A stretch of 64,000 nucleotides of DNA from Gossypium raimondii (Eukaryota > Streptophyta > Magnoliopsida > Malvales > Malvaceae): the NCBI RefSeq assembly GCF_025698545.1, contig NC_068576.1:57138094-57202093 (forward strand), written 5' to 3'. Positions 12,001 through 24,120 of this stretch are shown in pieces (the stretch's first letter is position 1; each line of letters begins with the position of its first letter). The position numbers and the translations under genes are program-made. The notes beneath the pieces were generated by a model. It did not search any database. It had not been told where the DNA came from and worked only from the letters and a program-made list of their open reading frames with translations.

Positions 12001-15000
12001 GAAAAGACTATCAACAAATGACTACTTCATAATCCAACCTGATCCATCAAATGTGACGCCAACAAGCAGCACATATAACTTCTCCTCACTGCTCAATACT
12101 AGAGCTACTTCTCTGCAGAAACAAGGAAAGCAAGGAATTATTTAGAATTCCAAGACCTCAATTTACAAGAAAGACCTGGTTGGTGTGGGTTTATGACAAA
12201 TCATAGCTAATATAGAAACACTCAAAAACCATAACAAGCAAATAAGATCAATGATTTGCACAAGTACCCAATGTAAACATTTCTATTTTACTACAGGCAT
12301 ACAAGAAATGACCTAGAAAAATCTAGCCTAAAACACATTAGAAAACCACGAAGATTAGCACCAAAAAGAGAGAAAATTTCCTCAGAGAAATAGGTTCACT
12401 AAAATACATGAAGGGCAAATACAAATGCAAAAAGAATATAAAATGGTAATTGATTGACACAACTTCACAAAAAATTCCTTCGTAAGACAATAATATTAGA
12501 TGCTATTGTGCATTGAAACTCATTATCAAAGTAGTGTCAATCTATCGCCACTAATATGATTTTGAATTCCCTAGCAGGAGACTGGAAAGGCCTCATCACA
12601 ACAAATTAAAACCCTTTTTCCTTTCTTTGGCAGCACTTACCTTTCTCCACAAAAAGGTTGGTCAACCATGCAATTGCAACGCATGTATGACCTACAAGCC
12701 TCATGAACCGTCAAATCAGCAACATTTTTATTGAAATAGTCCTCAATAAAATCGTTCTTCCCCTGAGAAGAGCACTCAGCACCAGAATATCTCACAGCAT
12801 TATCAACTTGTGGTATTGAAATAGCTTTTTTAATCTGGTTTTTATCAAAACCTTTTTTATGATCACTACCATTTAAAGAGCGCTTCCCTTTCATATCTTC
12901 AATATCAACCCTACTAACCTCCAAGGTGCCATTTGATTCTTGTGGTACCTGTTGACAGCTATTCTCTTCCAACAGTGAAATCACTCTTCTTTTTGGTTTC
13001 CTTCCGCTTTTTCTCTTTTCAAACCAATCAGCCTCTTGGTTCACAAAAGAAGATATCTCTGGATAATTAGAACCTGTATCTAACTTACTGTATGGTTGCA
13101 GGGATTGGTTCATACTTACAATTTTGTTGATCCTGAGGGTTTGTTCAGTGCATGAATCAATTATGCCGATGCCATTTTGACTCCCATGTGAAGTGTTATT
13201 TCCTTTTTCATAATAAGTATGTGCAAAAGAATGCAATGGAGAATGCCCTTTAGTGCTCCCATTGGGATATTCCTGGACAGGTATCCCAGCTTCAGAGTAA
13301 TCATCTTCACTGCAGCTTGTATCACTGTCAGATGATGCTGCTGAATAGGACTCTGCTGATAACTGCAGAATTTCTTCCACCAAATTATGGCGACGATGCA
13401 GAAGGTCCTTCTGATAATGAGGTGGCGATCCAGGGTTAGCAGATGAGGAATTAGACTCGGTCATAATACCAATAGTATTCAAATGTGATACTACGGCATT
13501 TTGAACCATTCTATTACTTTCATCAAGGGCAAAAATATTACGTTGAGAACTCTCAGCTAAAACGGATCCGCTACTACCCTCATCGTGCAAGTAAGATTTC
13601 TGATACTCGTGTTTTACATCCATTGTTCTCAAGCCTGGTAAAGTGAACCCACCAGTAATACCTGACGAAAAAATATGGTCAAAATATCTGTTGGCATTCA
13701 CACTGCCAGACGTGTCTGCAAAAGAATTATCAGATTCCAAAATGTTCATGCTACTTTCATCTCCTGAAGCTTGAACAGAATCTGAAACATATCTAGAACT
13801 TTCACTAAGATGCCTCTCGCTTTTCCCACCTTTCTTATAATTTTCTTTCCCAGGATGTAACATAGCCGCATTAAAATTACCATCATCAGCAAAATCCTCA
13901 GAAGCATGATCCATCCAGTCCTTGAACTCTCGCAACCAAAGAATAGAACGCTCTTTCTTCAATTGTTCTACTCTTTGCATCAAATCAACTATTTCAGCCT
14001 CATCCTCAGATATGATGTTCTCTTCTCCGCTTCGCATTTCATTACCGCATGACAAAGAATCTTGATCAGAACAAATGTAAGAACTATCTTGTTCATTCTC
14101 AATCAAAGCAAGTCGAGACGCCTTTCTCTGCAAGAAATTAAAAAGATTACCACCTATTAACAATCATAAACAAGGTATAATAAATTATGAAGTACGTGAA
14201 CAACCAATATTGCATCAAATGCATCCAAAAGACTAATCAGGGTGCCAAAATTTCACCACAAGGAGAGGGAGGATGGATGACTGCAAAGTTAAAAAAACAT
14301 ACAAATTTGAGAATTAGTAAAGCTTTACGCACCCTCTTTTTGTTGATACCCTCCTCTCCTTCTGCACCTTTTGCAGGAGAGTAGAATCCAAAGCTGGAAG
14401 GTCGCTTCTGTCTGCTGGCAACAATAATCTTCCTCTTCCAATACTCTCTGGTGCTGATTGCTTTGTCATCTAATTTCAACTAGTCAACCGTATAATAGAA
14501 CAATGAATAACGGTATGATTAGACGGAAAACAAGATAGAAAATAAAAATATAAAATGTTTTACCAAAGAAGCACAGAAGTTCAACAACCAAAACATCCAT
14601 CTCCAAATAGATACCTGTAAAACTTACATTTTCAGGACAACTGAAGTAGCTGAATACTTGTGCGCGATACCATCGGGCACAACATAGTGGATTCCCTTCA
14701 AGCCATAAGCTTCGAAGAGATGGGAGCCCTCCAAGGAACTCCAACTCTAAAAAATTGGAAATAATATTGTAGGAAACATCAAGCCCTTCAAGAGACTTCA
14801 AATTTTCAATCCCACGCAACGTCGTTAGAGAATTGTTCCTCAAAACAAGTTTAACAACATGACAGGAGACCTGCATTTTTCATCAACAATGATGTGTAGG
14901 TCCAAATAGAATTCCTATATCAAAATATTTGGTCAAAACATCAAGGCATACACCTTGTAATAAAAAAAAAGTTTAAGAAAGTTTTCCATACACAATTAAA

Positions 15001-16405
15001 TGAATGTCAGACCACTGAATCTTTAAACAGACATATAATCTAAAATTGTGTATGTTTAATTACAAGGTTTCCATACACAATATTTGGTCAAAACATCAAG
15101 GCATAGACCTTGTAACCCCTTCTTTCCTTTCCTTTCCCTACCCTCCCAATAATCTAAAATTGGTGTTAAAGTAGAACTCATAATTTCCTTAATGAGTTCT
15201 TTTATGAATAATACCTAACAAGCTTCTTTCGTCAATAGCTCCACAATCTTTCAAAAATGATTAAACCAAAACAGGAAGTACTAAAATGAAACTCTGACAA
15301 AATGGATGCCATATGGGCAATTGCACAAGTAAAAACACAGCAAAAAGCAGTCTATTTAACAAAAGTACTATGTGAAAGAAACCTAGAGTCAAGGCAGTTG
15401 ATAATGCCTTACCAAATACATACATCCATTTATCAATTTTTGAGCATCAAGTCAAAACCAAAGTCACAATTTCATTAGTAAATAATCCAAGTAACTTACC
15501 TCACTAAATGATGAGATGGATCGCAGTTGATTGAATCCAAGGTCCAAGTGCTTCAACTTCACACATTTCCGAAGATTATCCACCTTTGCAAACTTGTTTC
15601 GACTTAAATCAAGCGTTTCAACAGCAGGAAGAAGGTTCAAAGACTCATCCATCAGTAACAAGCCATTGCATGCACAAGAAACAAAGGACAACCGGTTCCA
15701 CTGTGGAGAGCCCTTTATCTCAGCAATTCTACTAGCAAACACATGTCGCAGAGCATCCTACATAATTTTGAAAAACAAACATAACCCATGAATTGTTCTG
15801 AAATTCTAGCAGTAATTCACCTACTAATAATATTACTAAGTTGTCATTAAGAGACCAAAAGAAGGAATAGTATATTACAGTTCATAATACTATAAACTAA
15901 AATAAGGGTAATTGATTCTTAGTTCGTTGGTTTAATAAATGCAAAACATCCCAAATAAACTCACAGTTGAATTATGACAAACAATCTTTTCCAAAGTATG
16001 CCTCAATTCAAGCAACCCTTTAGCTGCTGAAGTAGACAAATCACAGCCTCTAAGTTCCAAAACCTTCAATCTCCCAAACGGCAACAAAGAGAGAGGAGTG
16101 GGATCACGCGCAGGCGGTGGCAAAGCAGACACCACCTTAAGAGTCGTCAACAGCCGCAGAATCCGACGAAGTTGTTCAAGCGCCCGGTGGTCCCCAAGGT
16201 CCGACACGTAAGCCCGTAGATAGTCAACTGGAGCTCCGGCTAAAAGCCTCTCGAGTTCCTGCAGCGCCTCGAGCCGTGACTGTACGTAGTGAAGCCCTGC
16301 CGGGTTAAGCTTCAATACCTTGGTCCCTTCGATCAAAGCCCCAGCCTGGTCATCGACAAATTTAACCAGCTTCTCAAGGTAGCGATCCCCTGTGACGATC
16401 GCCAT
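9068..16405 (-). CDS. STK11-interacting protein-like leucine-rich repeat protein
   Basis: Eleven exons: 15965-16405, 15500-15757, 14628-14870, 14333-14479, 12641-14127, 12039-12112, 11847-11928, 11643-11768, 10948-11054, 9917-10074 and 9068-9289. They encode 1114 residues with every phase kept. The N-terminal 190 residues are helical and conserved (start MAIVTGDRY). SDS22-type leucine-rich repeats follow at about 189-300, for example 'LPAVETLDLSRNKF' and 'LKHLDLGFNQL', capped by 'LWLEGNPLCCARWYRAQVF'. The long exon 5 (364-858) is Ser/Asp-rich and probably disordered, with a basic patch RKSGRKPKRR. The C-terminal 255 residues form a conserved domain ending 'PLLVRYKS'. Plant proteins of this type are annotated as serine/threonine kinase 11 (LKB1)-interacting protein homologues; the plant function is not established. 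Two MITEs lie in its last two introns. It appears intact. Confidence 0.9.
9436..9798. mobile_element. MULE-type MITE, family I, copy A
   Basis: A non-coding element of about 360 bases with long imperfect terminal inverted repeats, starting GGTAAAAATACCATGG and ending with the complement. It is flanked by GGAGATTTT on the left and GGAGATGTT on the right, a 9-bp duplication with one change. It lies in the last intron of the STK11-interacting protein-like gene. Confidence 0.8.
10248..10617. mobile_element. MULE-type MITE, family I, copy B
   Basis: Same family as 9436-9798, with 'ccatggaggcccttgtacta' at the left and its complement at the right, and inner arms containing 'aaatggatgaaatttttaac'. 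No clear target duplication remains. It lies in the intron between exons 9 and 10 of the STK11-interacting protein-like gene. Confidence 0.75.
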
Positions 16406-16944
16406 TGGGTAAAGTAGTAGAATTAGGGTTTAGAAACAGAAGGAAATCATCCGTTGGCTCGCATCAAAGCTCACACATTCAACTCCCACACTACACAAAC
16501 ATGTATACATATACATGTATATATATCAGAACTCTTAAACGAATTCAAAATAAGAGATCAAAGGGAAAGAGAAATGGATTCAAAAGAGTGATGAGGTTTT
16601 TGCTTTTGTTATTAAAATCATAACATAATTATAGGAGAAGAGGTTCAAAGGAAAATTTGGGACTGGGGAGATAGACACACGGCCTTGAGATGGACAGAGA
16701 TTTTCTTTTTTGGGGTTTTCTCTATTTTCAAAGGGGATTTTGAGGATGAAGATGATGATTAATTGGGTCAAATGATTGAGTTAAACTTTAAAAGACTTTG
16801 GCATTTGTGAAGAACTGGATTTTTTTTTCCTTCGAATTTCCAAAGGGATTGAAAGGAAGTTTCTTTACTGTGTAAATAAGATATTTTATGTTTGTACATT
16901 ATTGGAAATAATTTTGAATGCTTCAATGTTAAGTTAAATGTAAA

Positions 16945-17400
16945 GGGATAAACTAATAATTAGTCCTTCAATTTAGTAACCTTTTCACTTTAGTCTTTGA
17001 ACTTTTTATTCATATTAGTCCTTGATTCGTAAACTTGAATTCCATACTACGTGTGACATTATAAAATTAATTTGAATTTAGTAATTTTCTATTTTAGTCT
17101 TTAAACTTTTTTTATTCGTATTAATCTTTAAATAGCACGTGTTTTTGTGACATTATAATATTGTGCTGCCATCACCTAAAAGTTTCGAATTTTTTTATTT
17201 TTATTTTTAATTTTAAATTCATTTTAGTCCTTCAACTTTTTATCTATGAACACAACAAGTTTTTCTAACTTGATTCATAACCTTAATGATATAACAGTAT
17301 AAGATTATACCGAATTTAATAATTTTTTCATTTTCATTTTTAATTTTTTATATTAATCCTTGAACACAATAAATTTTTGTATCTTAATTCATAAATTTGG
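16945..17400. repeat. Diverged internal repeats
   Basis: At least four offset copies of a phrase meaning 'ttagtc(c/t)ttgaactttttatt' with the linker 'tgacattataa' occur here at spacings of roughly 100-130 bases. This looks like a decayed repeat array, not a gene. Confidence 0.45.
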
Positions 17401-17924
17401 ATTTCATTAAAAGTATGATATGATATTGAAATTAAAATTAAATATAAAATTCTAAATTTGTTTTTATTAACTAAATAAGCCTATATAATTTTATATTTAT
17501 ATTGAATTAAAATCTAATCGAATTTTTAAAATAAAACTCAATCAAGCTTGAATTGAGTTTCGAGCCCCAAAATTTAAGTTAAAGTTAACTAAACTCAGTT
17601 GCATTTTTTATCGCTACTCTGTTAAAATATCTCTAGTCAGCGTTCACTTCATTTTTCTTAAACTCTTCATTAACTCAAGTTTCAGAAAACATCATATAAT
17701 AGAAGTTCTAATGTCGCGTAACTTTTTTTTTACAAAGCCTCCAATGATCTTAGCGCAAACAACTTACTCTCAATCCAACATTTTACTAAAAAATATAAAT
17801 AATATGTACCATTTGTGAGGACTTAATTCGAATCTATCTCAGTCTTGATAAAAACACAATCCACACCTTTGTAGTGTTATGAGGAGAGGGGGGATCCCAC
17901 TTAATCAACTAAAATTATATTCTG

Positions 17925-18660
17925 AACTTGCTAAGCAATTGTTCTCATATTGAGGCTTATTTTCTTTTTCTTTGTCTGAGTTAATTATTGAAAACCCTAT
18001 AATTCAAGTCTCAATGTGGAAACAATTGCCAACTTTAAGGCTTAACTTGAATAAAAAAAATTTATACCCCAATATAAAAAAAATTACCAAATTCAAACCC
18101 AAAAATAATTTAACCCTATAGAAAATGTCACCTTCCTTCAAAGAGGAGGGTTTTTTTTTTAAAGAACAAAACTTTTGGTGCATTATGACTATCCTTTTGT
18201 AAACATTTTATAAACTTTGTTACTAATAAATTCATTAAATTCATTTTGTGTTGGAATTTGGTAATTATTTTATAATTTTTTGTCCAAGTTAAGTAGTAAA
18301 TTTGACAATTGTTCTCACATTTGGACCTAAACTAGGCAATTATTCATACATTGTGACTTGAACTTTTTTATTCAAATTAATCATTGAACTTGGTAATTGT
18401 TCCCATATATTGAAGTTTGAACTTGACATTTGTTCCCACGTTGAGCTCTTAACTTTAGGGTTTTAAAGGAAATATCATGGATAAATTTGGACAAAAAAAA
18501 TTTTAAGTCCCAATATGAAAATAATTGAAGTTTAGGGTCTGGCTTATACAAAAGAAAAAATTCAAGCTCCAATACGGAAATAATTGCGAAATTTAGAGAT
18601 TAACTTGAAAAAAAAAACAATTCAACCCCAATAATTACCAAAATTAAACCTAAAAAGTGA
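17925..18660. repeat. Repeat family III, copy 1
   Basis: Phrases such as 'aattgttctcatattgaggc' and the inverted 'caatgtggaaacaattgcc' recur several times in both orientations. The same phrases are found at 34600-34882, so this is a dispersed repeat with inverted internal structure. Confidence 0.6.
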
Positions 18661-19144
18661 TTCTACATCTTAATAAATTGAGCAATATATTTAAAAAATT
18701 TGAGATATCTTTTACCAATCTATTACCCAAATATATCTCAATTTAATATTTGATGTTACAATCACAAGAAATCACTATAAACAAAATAATTAGCTTGACA
18801 CAAATTACACATTGTATGCTTAAAATTCTTAAGATTTTCTCTAGCATTAAGTCAATGCACTCATTGGTGGTTTTCAACTACTAAATGTTAAAAGGAATCA
18901 AGTTTAAAATTTTGAAGAAGTACGAGAAACTGATTTTCTTTTTGTTTGTAATGATATCTACTAATCATATTTTAATTAAATTGTCGATATTTTTCGATTT
19001 CTTCACATTTATATATATATTTCCAATATTTCATTAAAACAAACATGAAAACAATAGGTCAAAATTAAAAAGATTGATCAATAAAATTAAAATATTATTT
19101 TTTTAAAAAATAAAAAGATAAGGCCTAAATCTCAATATTACAGA

Positions 19145-19715
19145 AAGTTGACTCACCATAAAGGTCATTAAACTATTAATAATTTCACATGTGGATCATT
19201 CAACTTCAAAATATTGTAAAATGATTACTAAATTATTTTAAAAAATTCATTTAAATCATTACATTATTCAAAAGTTTTTATTTAAATCACTGGAATGTTA
19301 AGTTTTTTTTTATCTAAAAAAAGTCCTGTTAGTAAGCTCCAAGTAATAATTCGATGAATAGTATGGTGGATCAATACTTATTGAAAAGCAGAAGAATATA
19401 TACCTTAGATCCAAGTCGGTCCAATAGCCAATGTCAAAGATCAAAGAAGAAAGTTGTTTGGATTTTGGTTCGCAAATTCAGGACATTCAAAGTTGTTCTA
19501 TGAAAAAAAATGAACTATAGAAGAAAAAGAGAATGAGAGTTTTCGATTGGTGTAGATGGTGCAAATAGAGAAGACCATACAACAACGGTCTTAACAGCTT
19601 AGTAATTTAAATAAAAACTTTCGAATGGTTCAGAGACCATTTTATAACTTTTTAAAAGTGAGTGACCAAAAGTAAACTTACTAATACTAGTGACCTTGGG
19701 TGTAATTTACCCCAT
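19145..19715. repeat. Fold-back element, family II, copy 2
   Basis: It shares with 3911-4390 the phrases 'gtcattaaactatta', 'tcaacttcaaaatattg' and the right end 'ccttgggtgtaatttacc'. The left end is eroded. Confidence 0.6.
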
Positions 19716-20414
19716 TATATAAGTTTTTTTTTTCTTTCAATTACTATTAAAGCATTGACGTGCACGTAATGTGATTTTAACATAAAATGATATTTAATGT
19801 GCGTACAAGATTATATATAACACAACAACAAAAGAAAAATATACAATATATATACATACATATAAACCATAAAATTAAAAGAAATTATATTACTATTGAT
19901 TATTTTAGTTTTTAACAATAAATTATAAATAAACATATTTTTATTAAATAATATAAAAATAAAAACAATCATTTAATATAATCATTTAAAAGTAATTAAT
20001 CGGCACATGTGAGATGACACAAAATTTAAGTATTACCTAAATAGCATAAAAAATATAAATATAAAAAATAAAACTAAAATGTATCTGATTTTATATAATA
20101 AATGTTATTTAGGTGCAAGTTTGTATTTATAATACTTTAAATGTGGTTATAGGAATACATGTGTTCATAATTTTAATTATATAACTAGTTTAAAATATAT
20201 TATTTTAGTAAAAGAATCTTTTGTACTTATAGCATCGAGGGATTGAAAGAATATTCGTGTTATAGAAATTTGAGAATAACAAAATAAATGTACGGATAAT
20301 TAAAATTGAGTGTGTTGAAACACATTATATTTATATTTATGGATTAAAAAAGAGTATTAAATAGTTGTAAGTATGGTGTCAAAACTGAAAGATATCAGTT
20401 AGACGATAGTGACA

Positions 20415-20505
20415 AAAATTTTGCTCCAACAAGAAAAGGCAGGTGTAAATTGTCGTTTTCGATTAGATGAAAATAAATAATAAGAATATAATAAAAAGTA
20501 GAAAA
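20415..20505. repeat. Short repeat abutting the broken STR-like gene, copy 1
   Basis: About 90 bases containing 'ccaacaagaaaa' and then 'aaataaataataa' closely match 29585-29670 in intron 1 of the JAZ gene. The match stops at the point where recognisable ABCG coding sequence begins (20507). Confidence 0.65.
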
Positions 20506-21029
20506 GCCGGGTCATGGGTTCGAGTTCAGTAACCTCTCTTACAGTGTTATCAAGAAACAAAATAAAGATGGTGAGTGGATCAAGAAAGAAGCTTATCTTC
20601 TTAATGATATATCAGGTCAAGCCATGAGAGGTGAAGTGATGGCTATTATGGGACCTAGTGGTGCTGGGAAGTCCACGTTCCTTGATGCTTTGGCTGGTCG
20701 GATTGCTAGAGGGAGTCTCCAAGGTTCTATCAGAATCGATGGCAAACCGGTTAGCACATACATACATACATATATATAGATGATATAATTATATACCCTT
20801 TTTCAAAGCATGTTACTGTATAACCTCCATTTCAGTAATTGTCCTTTTAAGACCGAGCAATGAACGTCTTGGATAGGGGTGGAGGGAGTAGCAGACAGTA
20901 GTTTTCTCCCTTCAAAAATGAAAAATTGCTATATAATATGTTTAGTAAGTTTATATAATGATAAATTTGCATTTTTTTTCAAAAAAATTTATTCCATTTT
21001 TCCCTTAAGATAATTTTCTAGTTTTGCAC

Positions 21030-21083
21030 ACTCCTCAAAGGTATCCCTAAGGAGCCCCTCAAAGGTATCCCTAAGGAGCCCCC
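21030..21083. repeat. 24-bp direct duplication
   Basis: The word 'cctcaaaggtatccctaagg' plus 'agcc' occurs twice in tandem inside intron 1 of the STR-like pseudogene. Confidence 0.85.
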
Positions 21084-22134
21084 TTGCCTCAACACTCATA
21101 AAGACCCCACCTATTAACCGTCATTTGAAATAATCATTACATCTCATTCGATATGATTGATGAAATGTCAATTTACTACCCTACCTAAGCTTATAGTGGT
21201 CAACCATTTGAGTACTTACCTCTGACCCTTCTATAGGATCTCGACACGTGGCATCTCAAAATCAGGCTAAGAGTAAATAAAATTTAAAACTGCTCAAAAC
21301 CCAGAGTCTCGTATGTCCTTTCTCAACTTTTATTGCTTTTCCTTATCTCAACCACCTTGCACTAAGCGAGACGAACTGTCGATCCTCGACACCATCTTTG
21401 CATAGTTCGACCAACACATCAACAATACACAATTGATTATGGGATATATTGCTTATATTGCTTTTGGTTCAGGTAACTACAAGCTACATGAAGATGATTT
21501 TATCCTACGTAATGCAAGAGGACCAACTTTTTCCAATGCTGAAGGTTCAAGAAACCTTCATGTTTGCGGCTGAAGTGCGGTTGCCACCTTCTATTTCTAG
21601 GGCAGAGAAGAAAAAACGAGTCAATGAGCTACTCAGTCAATTAGGCTTAGAGGTAAAGTCCCCCACTCAGCCTTTTACTACACACAATGGGATAGATAAT
21701 ATTTACCATATTATGTAGACTGCAGCACATACATATATCGGGGATGAAGGAAGAAGAGGAGTATCAGGAGGAGAGAGGCGAAGGGTCTCGATTGGCATCG
21801 ACATCATTCATAAACCACCATTGTTATTCCTCGACGAACCGACATCTGGTCTCGACTCTATGAGTGCTTATAGTGTGGTGGAAAAGATGAAGGGCATAGC
21901 TCGAGGTGGTAGCATCGTTCTCATGACCATACATCAACCTTCTTTTAGGATTCCATTGCTATTGGACCGTATCACTGTTCTAGCAAGGTACAATGCTTTA
22001 AATCATCAATCTCTTTTCATGCTAGAAAGTTTTAGAATATGATTGGTGATGAATCTATTAGATTTTACCAAGTGACAGTGACTTATAAATATACAAAATT
22101 GACTTCAAATATATTTTAAATACGTAAACATGTC

Positions 22135-22503
22135 GGTAAAAGTAATATGGAGGTCCTTATATTAGGAATCTGATTGCATTTTGTCCCTTCTACTAAAAAA
22201 ATTGACAAATTAGACCTTATATGTTATATAAAAGAGCAAATTGGTCATTTCTTTTAAAAATTTCATCAATTTGTACTGTTAAAAATTGGGCATGGTTGGT
22301 TGAATAACCAAACACGGCACATGTACCTCAGGCTAATGTACAGGGACATGTTTTAAACAGTAGAAATGGATGGAAGTTTTAATAGAATGATTAATTTGCT
22401 CTTTAATCTAATGTACATGGACCGATTTGCCATTTTTTTAGTAGAGTGAGCAAAATGCAATCCAACTCCTAGTATAAAGACTTCCATATGGTACTTTTAT
22501 TGT
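22135..22503. mobile_element. MULE-type MITE, family I, copy C, with 9-bp target duplication
   Basis: This is the best-preserved termini of the family: TAAACATGT directly precedes the left end (CGGTAAAAG) and directly follows the right end (CTTTTATTG), a perfect 9-bp duplication. The terminal inverted repeats are about 150 bases. It lies in intron 3 of the STR-like pseudogene. Confidence 0.85.
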
Positions 22504-24120
22504 AAACATGTTTGTATCAAGAGGTGTGGATCTTTACAAGAGTTAGGACTTTAGACCTCCAAAATTTTGAAAAATTATCATTAAGCCCTTCAAAATTTTG
22601 AATTTTTTCTGAAATCTTTTAAAATTTTAATTGAACCCTCCATGTGTATTTAAATTGTCATATAGATACACGTATTTAAAAGTTCATCAACATGCTTTAT
22701 ACTATTTGAGCTCTAATGGCTAGGCTAATGAAAGCACTTATGAAACATTTTGAGGTTTAAGACCAATTTAAAATTTTGACCATAGTTTAAGGGCATCTTA
22801 TGAGATTAACCCAAAATTAAAACATATATAAAGGTACTATCACTGACATTAGGTTTGAAACAAGATTAGAACCCATGAAAATGTTAACAATATAATGGAT
22901 GGTAGTACCTTATTATGTACATATACACATTGTTACTAATGAACTAAGCTATCTGTATATATTTACAAAATGTTACAGGGGTAGACTAATGTATATGGGA
23001 AGCCCAGCCTCTCTCCCGGCTCACCTTTCCGGTTTTAGAAGACCAGTTCCCAACGGTGAGAACAACCTTGAATATCTCATCGACGTAATCAAAGAATACG
23101 ATGAATCAACCGCCGGACTGGACACTCTCGTAGTGTACCAACTTGATAGTATCAAACCAGACCAAGTTGCACGAACATCGGTTCCAAAAACACCCAAAAC
23201 ACCTAAAACACCGAAGAACATGAAAACACCTGGTTCCAAACATGCTATTAGCCTACGCAGCAATACTTTCTCCGTTACAAATCAATCACAGTCCGACCGA
23301 TTTGATTACAATGAAGATGAAGATGAAGAAGAAGACTTTGATTACTCTTTGGAACGGAAATCATCCCGGTGGCAACCTCAGACTCCAATGAGTACTTCAC
23401 ACAGTGGTGCTTACCCATGTTTGGCTTCTCAATTCTATAAAGATTTCTTCGTTTGGGTTTACCGTAGTGTCACCGGAGCTCCTCGTCGTGCACCGTCGTG
23501 GACACCGGCGATAACTCCTAGTGTAACACCGGCTACAACTCTTAGTGTATGAAGCTATGTTTCCGGCCGATAACATGCAATGGCTCAGCCCAAACACCTT
23601 CACACTGCTAGAAGACCCCGGTTGCTTACAGTCCGTCGTACGAAGAATTCGACATAGAATAAGTGTTGGACGAGCCGGAACACGGCCCCAAGTTCGCTAA
23701 CCCATGGCTGAGAGAAGTTGTAGTGCTGTCGTGGAGGACGACGCTTAACGTGGTTCGTACACCGGAGCTCTTCCTTTCCCGATAAATCGTATTGACGGTC
23801 ATGGTGGTGATTTTATCTTCCCTATTCCGAAACTTAAGCCATCACGATTTTCAGACGATCAACCGGCTGTTAAATTTTTACATATTCGCCATTTGTTTAG
23901 TCTTTTTCTCTTCCAACGATGCTGTCTTGACTTTCATCCAAGAACGGTTCATCTTCATCAGAGAGACCTCTCATAACGCTTATCGTGCGTCATCTTACGT
24001 CATCTCTTCCCTCATCGTCTACCTCCCGTTTTTCGCTATCCAAAGCTTTACCTTCTCCACCATTACCAAATATTGGCTTCGCCTACAAAGCAACGTCTTA
24101 AACTTCTGGTTAATCCTGTA

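Larger units (their letters stand above)
16406..20506. other. Intergenic with several repeats
   Basis: No gene is supported. The first 350 bases are the likely promoter and 5' region of the divergent gene on the minus strand. The remainder holds repeated phrases of the type 'tttagtccttcaactttt' (16950-17350), a fold-back family III copy (17925-18660), a family II copy (19145-19715), AT-rich filler, and a short repeat at 20415-20505 next to the broken ABCG gene. Confidence 0.5.

Noticed and set aside
17925-18660. Satellite array
   Set aside because: The repeated phrases occur in both orientations with irregular spacing, so this is a decayed dispersed repeat and not a tandem satellite.
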